Positions 12,514 to 22,888 of a DNA stretch of 64,000 bases are shown piece by piece. A program made the position numbers and the translations under genes. This stretch comes from Umbilicaria muhlenbergii. Lineage: Eukaryota > Ascomycota > Lecanoromycetes > Umbilicariales > Umbilicariaceae. Position 1 is the first letter of the stretch. Each line of letters opens with the position of its first letter. The notes beneath the pieces are model-generated. The model was not told where the DNA came from, ran no database searches, and was given only the letters and a program-made list of their open reading frames with translations. The stretch lies in assembly GCA_000611775.1 (NCBI GenBank), contig KK106981.1:7028312-7092311 (forward strand). The letters are read 5' to 3'.

Positions 12514-13595
12514 TCAACCTCCATACTTCTTGTGAAGTTTTCTCATAATAGAGACCGCCCCTGATCTATACCCACCGCCAAAAATAGCATGATGGTTCAG
12601 ATGGTGATACCTATCCCAGCAACCATCAATCACCGATCTCTCATCTCCCCAGTCAAGCTCGTACAGAGGGCCACTCACAATTCATACAAGCTCACCCGAT
12701 CCTCATACTCCTCCACCGGCTCCGTCTTCGGACACAACCCATGATACTCCCTCATAAACCCCCCCCCAAACCCACCAAACATCCTCATAATCCCCAACTC
12801 AAACTCCCCATGCGCATAACACCCACTCGGATCAAACACCACCTCCTCCCACCCTCCCCTCCCGCCAATCCTCCCCCGCCCCCTATTCCCGCTCCACAAA
12901 TCCCCATGCACCACCACCGGCACNCCCAAAAGCCCATCCGCAAGCAACCGCGGCACCACCACTCCCGCCGTCTCCTCAACCAGACCCCGCAGTTCGGCAT
13001 CCCTCCCATTCCTCCGCTCGCTCGTCCTCAAAATCGCCAGGAGCCTATTCTCGGCATAGAACTCCGCCCAGCTCTCCTTGAACCCGTTCGGCTGCTCCGT
13101 ATCCCCGCAGCACGTCGGCACGGGGAAGCCGAACACCGGCTTCGCATACCCCGCCGGCACGGGCGCGGGCGTCGTGTGCAGTTTCGCCAGTTTGGCGGCC
13201 AGGGACGGGCCCGAGGATTCTGGTTCTTCCGCCTCGGCTTTTCCGGCCGGAGAAAGGATCGAGGCTGGTGAGGTCCGCGCGCTGCTCACGTCTAGGAATT
13301 CGGTCACCAGGAAGGCGCCTGTTGGGTTTTCTTCTAGGCGGCCGTGAGCTAGACTGGCGGGGCAGAGGGAGGGCACGGCGGAGTGGATGGCGGTGAGGGA
13401 GGCGTGTTCGCCGGCGAACATGGTGGCTGCGCCGGGGCCGGGGCCGGTCTTGAGGAAGAAGTGCTTTTGGGTGCCGGTGGGGAGGGTGGTGGTGATTTTG
13501 GCGGTGGTGGAGAAGCCGCTGCCGCCGTGGGTGGCGACGGTGGTGACTTTGGGGTCAAGAGAGAGAGACCGCGTGATGGCTGGGTCGAGATGCAT
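12514..13595 (-). CDS. Fructosamine-3-kinase / ketosamine-3-kinase family protein
   Basis: Two exons, 12679-13595 and 12514-12610, phase 2 junction across a gtgagt...atag intron, 337 residues. Members phosphorylate sugar adducts on protein amines so that they fall off (protein deglycation). The aminoglycoside-phosphotransferase-like fold is visible: HFFLKTGPG near the ATP-binding lysine, GEHASLTAIHSAVPSLCPAS, then the catalytic loop VVHGDLWSGN and the metal-binding FDPSGCYAHGEFELGIMRMF. The second exon adds the terminal helix ending in MRKLHKKYGG. One undetermined base (n) lies at 12924, inside a codon just before the catalytic loop. The coding strand is extremely GC-rich with long G/C runs, and this opens spurious long frames on the opposite strand. 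The family is confident; the substrate is not determined. Confidence 0.9.
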
Positions 13596-13851
13596 GATAG
13601 AGGCGGTTGGGTCTGCAGGGACAGACGGGGTTGGGGAGCTCTACATGGTGGGTGTGAAGGAGGTGGAGGAAGGGCAGGTTATAACGTTTGAAGTTGACCA
13701 CTTCGGTAAGGTAATTGCGGAATGCGAGAGTGGACTTGGGGAATATTTAGGTCATGTAACAGTATCTAATGCCTCTAGAAGAGCTGTCTCAACCGCCTAC
13801 GAGCTCTGGCAATCAGTGTCATATCTTTGGCTCTTCGCTACCCGATACGCC

Positions 13852-15030
13852 TTAGCACACATCTTCTATCACCTGCTCTCCACCTGCCTTAGGCCCGAGA
13901 TCTAGCTTCAGTGCCCGATTGAAGAGCTCCAGGAGCATCTCGAAGCAGATCTTGGAGATTGCTGGGTCGTATCGCCCTTTGCTCAGTTCGTCTCGAATGA
14001 ACGCATCTACAAGGAGTTCAACCTCAACTAATCGGTTACGATGATCAATGCACAGGAGATAGACTTACGCTGCGCCCACGCTACCTCGTAAAAGCTGAAG
14101 CACACCCCTTTTTCATGCAATGTCTTCCTAATCAAGTCCCGCCCTTCCGGCGGTACGTGGTTGTCCTTCTTCCCAAAAATCTATCTGCGTATCAGCATCG
14201 CGCGGCGCCCACAAAGAGTTTATCCGGCGAACTCACCATGACCAGCTCTCCCTTGATATCCCCGGCCCTCTCCAGACTGTCGTCCTTCATGCCCTCCCCT
14301 AAGCTATGACTGTGTATGTCGGTTGCAAAATAGCACACCGTGCCCGCAACTCTTGCATCCAGCGCGCATCGATATGCTAGGTGACCGCCCAAGCACATGC
14401 CCGTAGCGCCGATGCGACCGTTGCAGGTCGGAAGGGAGAGGAGCGTTGAGACGGAGATGGTGGCATCTTCATCGTAGGCGGATAATTTCTACGCGAAGGC
14501 GGGAATGTCAGCAGGATACTTTATAAGTCACAAGGAACATATGCCGCGGGCGATCGTCCATACCTTCTTTATCTTGTATTCATTCCCAATGTCTGTACCC
14601 GGACCGTCGTATGCAAGTGCTTCGGGCCCGGTAAATTCATGGTACGACGATGGCGCTGCGACGATATAACCTTGCCCTGCTATCTGACGAGCAAAGCGCG
14701 CGACTGGGCAGTTGGTTAGGCCGGTGTAGAGTAGCAGTGCGGAAGTAGAGTAAACCTGGGCCAGTCACTGTCGCAAGAGGTCAATTGCAGATCTTGTAGG
14801 GCAGTGCGATTCCTGCAGGCGGGTATCATGCCTTGGTAGATCTCGCTGAATACTACGACTCCTGGAAATCGCGCATGAGGATAATTCGGAATACTCGGAT
14901 GGAAAATGAATATGCCTTTTCGGGGACTTCAGTGGTACAACAGAGAACTGAGATTGGCGAGATCATTACGCATGCTGCCACTTCCATCCGCCTTGGTTGG
15001 CACATCTTTAAAAGTTTCTTCGATCAACAT
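13852..15030 (-). CDS. Dienelactone hydrolase family protein (alpha/beta hydrolase), seven exons with a 12-nt micro-exon
   Basis: Exons in coding order: 14970-15030, 14832-14915, 14756-14767, 14564-14703, 14237-14488, 14069-14180, 13852-14006; 816 nt, 271 residues, every junction in frame. The protein starts MLIEETFKDVPTKADGSGSM and reads continuously like other fungal dienelactone hydrolases. The Cys-Asp-His triad is visible: nucleophile Cys in GATGMCLGGHLAYR, Asp in FGKKDNHVPPEG, His in VAWAQHAFIRDELSK. The His codon is split by the intron 14007-14068. The third exon is only 12 nt (codes for VTGP with flanking bases), and the intron before it (14768-14831) has a GC donor (AAG|gcatga). Family enzymes cleave dienelactone or related cyclic esters in aromatic breakdown; many fungal members have no assigned substrate. 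No signal peptide, so probably cytosolic. Confidence 0.9.
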
Positions 15031-15320
15031 GGTGGTGCCAGGCAGACAATTGCGCTTGCCGTCACAAGTTGTGGTGGTCGTGGTCTGCGGATAAATTGGA
15101 GAAATAGATATGGAAATGGAAACAGAAATACGCGGCGCGCTCTCTGCAGGAAGCGGTCGCTGTTAGCTCACCATCAAGCTTTGTTGCTCCTCACGTCAGA
15201 ATACTCGTACCAGGGCTACACTCCGACTCTTCTTGAACAAGCCCACCATTTTCATTTCAAAAACGCGAGTATTAATAGGATTATAGTGTATGGATACTAT
15301 AAGTGTTGTCTGTGTGCACT

Positions 15321-17196
15321 CTAAAACACGTACTGTGCGTCACGTTAGTCCGGCACATTAGTACACATCGGGGTATACGCACCGGAATAAACAAGTAGGG
15401 AACCCGCCGCTTATACTCTTGCCACGATGCACCGTACTTAACTTCGCAGCGCTGGATATCTCGGAGAGCCCGATGCGATATCATGGCGGCAAAGAACAAG
15501 GGATAAAACCACGGGAACGGGCTTTGGAATCCAGTGACGAGTCCCCAGCTCAATGCGAAAAACAAGTCGCATGTGTAATGGATTTTGCGAGCATATCCGT
15601 CTGAGCTATTTTAATACGGTGCCTTCGAGAGGAAAGGACTGTATACTTACACCAGCCATCAACCAACAGTGAGTCCCCCGTGTCCGTTTCGATCTTCTTC
15701 GGATTCTTTACGCTCTGCCACGGCAGTTGCGGGAATGTCTTCCTCTCCGACGGGGTACCACGCTCCTCTTGTCTGAAGCGATTCTTTTGACTGTTCGAGG
15801 TGTCCCAAACCCAGTAAACGAATAAATATGTAGCGTAGAGAAGGATCAAACCAAATCGATTCCAATGGTATACCGACGGCGCATGGTTGGCCAAGTAGAT
15901 TGTGCAATGGCAGTAGCTTAGCGGCACGCCAGCTAGATTCCAGAAAATGAGCATAAAGCCCCATTTCTCGTAGTACATGTCCCTGGAGCCCATCAGCAAA
16001 GGGAGTCATGTATTCAGGAAGATCCAGCTTACCAAGTGGTGACAATGCACTCCTCCCCCTTGGAGCACGCATTCGCATACAAAAAGTGGGCCATGACAAG
16101 AAATCCGACTTCACCAGACACGTAGCCAAACTGCTCGTACTGTCGTGCGGCGGCGCCACATGACAGCAAAAACAGCATGTACCATGGCAATCTGACCTCG
16201 AAAAACATTTTGAAGTCCAGAAGTCCAAACATCCGGGGGTTCAGCTCTGCTCCCATGAAGAAATCATAGATTGGGTGACCAGTCATTCGGTGCTCAGCTC
16301 CGCGGTAGATGGCCGAGAAGTATGCAACGAGCGATACCATGAATCCGGTGATGATTGCGACAGACATAATCGGTCCGAATTCGTCGATGATCGTGTACAG
16401 CTTGAACAAACCGCTCGAGTGGAGCGCTGCTGCTACGGCAATGGTGAAATAGAAGGACCAAAGGCCGGAGCAGTAATACGTCAAACGTTTCCCACCCTCG
16501 TGCGGCAACGGCTTTCCCTTCACCGTGATACCCGGTAGGAGTAAATAGCACGCGGCCTCGAACACAAAGAAACCCCAGTAGATCGTCCATGCTTTGGCTG
16601 TTGGGAAAGCGCCTTCATACACCAGATGTCCCATATGCTTGAAAAATTGGGTAATGCTCTGTCCTTTCGCTGGCAACGGCAGGTGGCCATCGTAGTATGT
16701 TGCTCCAATCCACATGTAATACATCAACAGCGGGAACCCGATCATCATCGCACTGACACCCCATGATCCACCGAACTCAAAGTGTCCACTATAGTCAACC
16801 CGCGGATCCTGGCCCTTCTCCCAATCATCGACCATCCTTTTTACATCTTCGACATGTCCGTTGGCCGTGCCGTTGCTTTGCGACTTGCGAGCTGTACTTC
16901 TCCGCTTGGTGGGCACTTCGGCTTCAGAAGCCTCGCTAACTGTTATTGTCGACGAATCTTGTTTGGTGTCTGGTGTCGTTGATTTGCGAGACCGTGACCT
17001 GCGCCCTGGGGTCTCGACATAACCTGGAAATGCTGTCTTCCTAAGAAGGAAAAGTTAGAGTCGCATCCCTTTTGAATAGACGGCAGCACAAGCAAGAGGC
17101 CTCCGCCGTTCCTGATTCTCTCTTGTTGGGTAAAATATACATAACGATACAAACATACCTAGGAGTCTCGCCCAACTGAGAGCGCGTGGAAACCAT
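15321..17196 (-). CDS. ERG4: Delta(24(24(1)))-sterol reductase, last step of ergosterol synthesis
   Basis: Five exons in coding order: 17159-17196, 16033-17040, 15651-15982, 15383-15600, 15321-15332; 535 residues, all junctions in frame. The enzyme reduces the C24(28) double bond of ergosta-5,7,22,24(28)-tetraenol to ergosterol with NADPH in the ER membrane. Family marks: [20 protein letters not shown], a [20 protein letters not shown] segment, [20 protein letters not shown], and the C-terminal reductase signature around [20 protein letters not shown] and ending in [12 protein letters not shown]. At least eight hydrophobic segments are spread along it. The N-terminal 70 residues are basic and Ser/Thr-rich (nucleoplasmic or cytosolic tail). 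The last coding exon is just 12 nt (Tyr-Val-Phe-stop). Length and topology match the fungal family (about 470-550 residues). Confidence 0.95.
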
Positions 17197-17899
17197 GGCC
17201 CTCGATTGTTCCCAGATTTGATCTTGGGACACGTAGTAGTTTTAGATGCAACGGTCCTGGTTACACTCAAGCGTTGCATACGATTGAGCAGCTTGCCGTA
17301 TGTTCAAAGGACGAGAAAGCAAATCAAAAAGGATATGAGACGCGAAGGTTCACGCGTCATGGAGAAGAAAAGTTTCCGCTCCTTCCGCAGCAACAAGTGA
17401 TCTGATTCGATCTGGAATCGGCTGTTACACAAAGCACTCAACCCACAATCAACAATCAACAATTTCGAGACCTCAAGAGTGTAATAGTAAGGTCGAGGAC
17501 TGGGTTAGCTTTCAAACCTTGCTCGAGATAACGACTTCTTTAATGCAATCGCGGTGGTGCATTGTTGCAGTAAATATAATTAACATTGTGCCGCCTGAGT
17601 AAGTCTATAATGGTAACAGACTCCACCAAAGCCCCCAGACAAGATATATCTCGTGCAATGGATAAATATCGTCGCCTGCATATAATCATCTCATATCATT
17701 CCCAACGCATGCCAAACCGGTCCAGACCCCGAGAATGCGCCCCAGATCATGTACGAAGCCTCCTGCCCACCTCTCCTGCCCAACGCCATCCAGAAACAGT
17801 TCTAAAACATCCTGCGAACGTGTCTGATCTCGAATCCCAAACACCATATATGCTAAACCTTAGCCCCGCTGAATCGCAAAACCACGCAACACACGTCTC
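17197..17899. other. Intergenic region upstream of ERG4
   Basis: About 700 bp between the ERG4 start and the stop of the next gene on the same strand; it should contain the ERG4 promoter and the 3' flank of the PFK2/FBPase2 gene. No coding frame or RNA gene was recognised. Confidence 0.5.
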
Positions 17900-20375
17900 C
17901 TAATCCCAATGCCCTGTAGCCCTCCTCAGCTCGTAGTTTTTGACCTCATCGAACCAATCCGTTTCACTATTGTACCTATACGCCCGGAACTCCACCCCGT
18001 AAGGTTTCGGCTCGAGCATGTATAGCATCCCCAGCGGGACATCCAGATCCGCCACATCCTCTCTCTTGAGCCCCATGAAATATGCCAACAGCACCCTCGC
18101 CACCGACCGGTGCCCGACGAGCAACACATGGTCCGTCATGCGCTCGACCTCGACAATGACGGCGCGGAGCCGGTTGATGATGTCGAGGTAGCCTTCGCCG
18201 CCGGCGCCGGGGTAACGGTAGTGCAGTTTGTCACGCTTGCGGGTGGCGTATTCGTCCGCGAAGCGGGTGCGGATTTCGTCATATGTCATTCCTTCCATGA
18301 TACCTGCGTTGAGCTCGTCCAGCATTTTCATCTGCTTCATGTCGAAATCCTCCTCGTCGAAGTATTGTGCCGTATCGACGCTGCGCTTCAACATGCTGGT
18401 CCAAACACAGAAACTCTTGGACGAGTGCTCGGAATGTCCTTTGTCGCCGTGGTATGAGTATTCGGGGTTGGGCGGAGTCGTGTCGCCAGGAAGGGGAGGG
18501 AAGTGGGTCGAGAGGGCTTTGTCGTGTTGGCGGATGTCCCAGGCTTTGCGCTCGTGCTTCATAAAGCGCGTTAGAGCTCTAGCATACCTGTGCCCATTCT
18601 CGCTCAGCTCGGAGTCGCCGCCAATCTTGCCGTTGACGTTGTCAATGGATTCGCCATGCCGTGTAATCCAAATCTGCCGAGGTGCGAGATTGAAATTCAG
18701 TAGATAATAGACGGTTTGGGCGGAAAGAAATCCACGGATCTGGTGAGACACGACTTTCCTTCCAACATCAATCATCTATTCCGAATGTCAACTCGAGTCT
18801 TCCAGGATACAGAGTGTTTAAGCATACCTGAATGTAAGGTATATCGTTGTCCTCCTCATATTTGCCCAACGGTTTATACTTCTTCTGATACAATGCCACA
18901 CGCTCTTTGAAGTCAGCCAAGGCTCCTACAGGGTCCTTATCCTTGTAGTCTGGTCCGGAGAGCTTCAGTCGCATATTAGATTCGAGTAACTATTGGCAAT
19001 TAGCTCGTTGCATGCTCTAGTTCACAACAGCGGTCTTACATTCTCATCGACGCATAGAGACTCGAGGAACAAAATGCCCAGCTCTGGTCCGGCTCTCTCG
19101 CGAACTTTCTTGATGATGAGCTTTCGCCTCTCGACCGTGCTGTTTGTAGCATCGAAAATGCCAACCGATCCGCCCTGATAGAGGATGTAATCGAGAAGCT
19201 CGTCCAGGGTCGACATCGCAACCTGCTCCCGGATTTGGGCCGCTTTCACGTTCTCGGGGTCAAAGAAGCTTGCAGATTGCTCCATAGTCTCTGCGCCAGG
19301 AAGTTCTTCCGGACTACGCTCATCTGACTTATCAACAGTGTGCTCGTTGCTGTCCGCATTATTCGAGTTCTCGCTCACGCTTCCAGAGTGGCTGTAGCCG
19401 TTCACTCGGTGAGACAACTTCGGAGTGACTGGGGCACTCTCGACCTCAGGCTCTTCGCGCGGAGCTTCGCCATTGACAAGAATGGTAGCTGGAATAGCAG
19501 GCTGGCCAAGCATGTCTTTCCGATTCAGAATCCCGTTCAATGAAGCCGTGTTTATGCTTGACCTGCGAGCGAATTCCATTGGCCGCCCATTAGGAATATT
19601 CGAGGGTGACGAAATTCGAGCTGGCGCTCCAGTCGCCACACGCCGCCTCTCACCAACGTTGAAGATCTTGGTATCGTGCTGTAGCCAATTCAGGTATCTC
19701 GCGATCTTCTTTGTGACGTAACTCTTCCCCCTCGCAGGTAACCCCACCATGACAATCACCAGCTTTGAACCGACATCCCGTTGTGCGATCCGTCCATCTG
19801 GAGATACTTTCGACTTGGTCAGGCCAGGTATGTCGAGTGTGGTGGGCCGACTGCGAACATTGCCCGAATCCTGTCGAACCGGAGGGCTGTGTGAGAGTTA
19901 GAGTCAATAGAAACATACATGTATATAACATGTAAGAGAACGGTGGAAAGCAATAGTAAGAGTGGAGCAGGGTAGGGTAAGAACTATGTATAAAGAAGCT
20001 ACCTCATACTCACATTCTGGGGCTGTTTGGGGCCGTTGTTGCAGGCGTATCCGTCAAAGCTGCACCAACACCATCTCTGCCATTCTTAGGTGCAGACAGG
20101 CTGGTCTTGTATCTTTTACCATCTTCTGTAAGATTGTGCTCCTGCGTTTTGGTGGAAGGCCGGCCACTGCCCTTGGGCACTTCATGATCTTCTGGTGTTT
20201 GCGCGCCTTCAGATGTCGGAGTGTGATAGCTGCTCATGATGGCAGACTTTGCGATGCGCGAGTGTTGACTCTGCCTGCGGCCTTGCGGTACGCGCGAGGG
20301 TGCTGCGCCCCCAGAGCTGGACAGCTCCTGAGGTTGGGACTCTGAGGGCTTCTGTTCATCGCATACAAGCGGCAT
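17900..20375 (-). CDS. 6-phosphofructo-2-kinase / fructose-2,6-bisphosphatase (bifunctional)
   Basis: Four exons in coding order: 20014-20375, 19040-19886, 18828-18989, 17900-18775; 748 residues. The protein sets the level of fructose-2,6-bisphosphate, the signal that favours glycolysis over gluconeogenesis. A disordered 120-residue N terminus is followed by the kinase domain with P-loop MVGLPARGKSYVTKKIARYL, then HDTKIFNVGERRR. A Ser/Pro/Asn-rich insertion of about 119 residues sits between GERRRVA and ASFFDPENVKAAQI. The phosphatase domain has the catalytic histidine motif ITRHGESIDNVNG, the acid in LDELNAGIMEGMTYDEI and the second histidine in LLVGHRSVARVLLAYF, so both activities look possible, unlike yeast Pfk26, which is kinase-only as I recall. 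The start ATG at 20375 is the most upstream in frame; a Met at MSSYHTPTSEG is an alternative. Confidence 0.95.
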
Positions 20376-22123
20376 GGAATAGCGGGTTGGAATGGTATGT
20401 GTGGCGATCGATGAGAAAAATTGCTTGATGCAAAGGTCCCGAGGTCTGAAGGTCCGTTGGTCATCAACTTGTCAGTAGGATTGGCAAGGGACCAGAGGAG
20501 GTAACCTGTTTGGCGGCTGCAGGTGTTTGGGGGAGCCAGGGCCCCGGGAGGCAATTATGCGACGTCAGTCAGGCGCAAGGTCGGCAGAGGGAAAGTGGCA
20601 GTGAAGTTCTTGACAACGAAGAGACGAAGAGCGAAGGGGCGTCGATGAAACAATTGTGTCTGTTAAGCTTCTCGCTGTGCTCTGGACTTGGATGACGAGG
20701 GTTAGGACAGGTCTTGGGAACTGGAAATGATTAACGACTACTACTGTTAGGTGTGCTCACCATAAAATATTGATTAAGCTTTGGCCCATTGCCCCACTAA
20801 CAGCACCCCTGGTTTCGTCCCCGTTTAGAAGATAGCCAGCGGCGCGTAAACTGGATGGAAACTAAGAGCTAGTTGCCTGCTCTTTACAACTGTTCTTCTC
20901 GTAACTATTTTACCGCGTAGAGGACTCTTGTTTAACTCAGTGTGCCCCTTCATCCTATTTCTCTGACTCAGTTCATTTCCTGACAGAAAAGGTAGATGGA
21001 CTTCTTGACGCGCTACGTTGTCTCTGGTCAAATGATCAGAAAATACCGGTCATGTTGCTCAACTGGAATAATGTGATACTCTGGGACTTCAGAAGTTCAA
21101 AGCCAATGAATGAAACTGACAGTCTTGAGCTGAGCCACTTAATAACACAACTATAAAAGTGATGTATGTGATCCTCGAAATAGATTTTATAGGTTTAAAA
21201 ACTTCTATCATATCCACTTGAGCGGCATTAGAAGTTCTTCGAAATCTGGCTTGATATTTGAGTGGTTGAGGCGACCTTCAGCTACTCATAACCTGAGTGT
21301 GACTAGTAGCTAGCTTCCACGCCGCTTGGTCTGTTATACGCGACTCTGGGCCCGGCTCAAACGGCTGCCGCGCTAGACGTGCCCGGGGGGCGCGTTGAGG
21401 GGAAATTATTCCGAATGATGCCTGTAGTCTAAAGTGATTTGACAGGCCAATCTGGAATTCTTTGGGGTTGGAATTCTTGGGAGGCTCTCTCAGTCTTCTA
21501 GAACATTACTAGTCCAAGATTTGCGTGCTGAAGCCTGAGGATGACAGCAAACAGCAGCGCTGACGATGGACAAGAGCTGGAATTCAGGTAAGAAGAAAGT
21601 CGTCTTGCGTCTTATTCCTGATTGCCAGGCATTTAAGATCTCAGTGCGAGGCTGTCGCACCAATCCATCGTTTATATTTCATCCGCGCTGAGCCAAAGTA
21701 TACAGACCACGTGGAGAGGCTGAGTTGCGGTATTGGGCGCATCGCAATCGCCGTGGGCCACCCCCAGTGAGAGTCTGAGAGATGCATTATCAGTTTATCA
21801 CTGCCCTCGGGCCCCACCGCGACGCGAACTGCCAGGCGCGCCTCATTCTTTTACAGTCTATTCCGTATAAAGCCACATCGGAGAATCTCTCGTGTCTTGT
21901 TTCGCTCATCCAATGCTCCTCATAAGCAAGAGATTTGATGAAAGTCATACCTAAGCTATACCTAAGCTCTGGCGAAAGCATTTATCGCAGTGACCGCTGT
22001 GACAGTCTGAGATAGATAAGAACAGCACAAACTTGCACCTGGCAAGCATTCATAATGTCGCCAAATCTGCACAATCCCACTCATTATCGTCTGGCCGAGA
22101 CCCATCAACGGCCCCCGTATATA
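20376..22123. other. Gene-poor intergenic region with dispersed repeat
   Basis: About 1.75 kb without a gene. It contains the promoter of the PFK2/FBPase2 gene, a member of a dispersed repeat family (20828-21322) and roughly 800 bp of unique-looking sequence before the DUF202 gene. No coding frame was recognised. Confidence 0.5.
20828..21322. repeat. Dispersed repeat family A, copy 1
   Basis: Shares two blocks with 39209-39485: one around 20833-20885 (CAGCTAGTT-like core, AACTAAGAGCTAGTTG here) and a stronger one around 21228-21320 that includes GTTGAGGCGACCTTCAGCT in both copies. Copy 1 carries about 220 bp more between the blocks. No coding capacity; family unknown. Confidence 0.6.
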
Positions 22124-22656
22124 TCAATATTCATTATCTAGCCTGAGAATCAACCATACCAAGCATATGTACGCTGCTACAGACAACGCCGTAAGCAAAA
22201 CGACGACGTTCCCACTCGTTCTGAACCGCTTCCTGTGCACTCCATCGTCTCCAGCGTCCGAAAAGAACTGCTTGTTGCCGTGGTGTCTCCGGACCAAGCT
22301 TACGAGCAGGATGGCAGCGCCATAAACTGCAAAGAGCGCACCGATGCTGTAGAACTCGGAGGTGAAGATCTTCAAGACGACGAGGGCGAAGGAGAATTGC
22401 GAGAGGGCAGTCCGGACGTAGGAACCCTCGAATGTCCTCTGTGCTGCACGGATCTCAACCAACTCCGGCGGTGTTAGAACGACCGACCGAGCGCGATGTT
22501 CTCGCAGGTGATAACGGTCCGGAGCATGCATCTAACAGATGTGAGTACAGGCTGTCTGAACTATGTCTGTCACGGTCAACGATAGCGTACCTCTAAAACC
22601 ACCGCTTCGATCGCTCTGGAGGACAGGCCGTAGAATGTGGAGTGGAACTTCATCAT
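22124..22656 (-). CDS. Small DUF202-domain membrane protein
   Basis: Two exons, 22591-22656 and 22124-22531, phase 0 across a gtacgc...ttag intron, 157 residues. The DUF202 core is RTFEGSYVRTALSQFSFALV followed by two further hydrophobic stretches (GALFAVYGAAILLVSLVRR and GNVVVLLTALSVAAYICLVW), giving three predicted transmembrane helices. DUF202 also forms the membrane part of VTC subunits, but this protein has no SPX or VTC domain and an unusual hydrophilic loop (HGNKQFFSDAGDDGVHRKR) between helices two and three. If exon one is not used, translation could start at the Met codon ending at 22531 and lose 22 residues. It is transcribed divergently from the lactate-dehydrogenase-like gene, 232 bp apart. 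Function unknown. Confidence 0.75.
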
Positions 22657-22888
22657 GGATTAAGCTAGCGGGGACTTGTATTCGCCGAGCGGCCCCAGGC
22701 CAGCTTAGTGGGGGGTTAGAGTAATTCCGCCAATGAATGATTCTCCTTCGCCTTCTCCTCCCCCAGAGGGCATGAGGGCCCGGCTGGGGAACTGGGGTAT
22801 ATTAATATCGCAGCAATGTATTTTCTGGTACTGTTTTCATAGGATATTCCAAAAAAGCCGGACAAACTGGAAGCTGTACTTTTCTATC
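22657..22888. promoter_or_regulatory. Shared divergent promoter, DUF202 gene / flavocytochrome b2-like gene
   Basis: Only 232 bp separate the two start codons. A TATA-like TATATTAATA sits at about 22798-22807, roughly 85 bp upstream of the rightward ATG. Shared regulation is inferred from the spacing only. Confidence 0.4.

Noticed and set aside
12741-13905. Long plus-strand frames opposite the fructosamine-kinase gene
   Set aside because: They arise from the extreme C-richness of this strand; the translated products are Pro/His or Gly runs, while the minus strand has clear kinase motifs.
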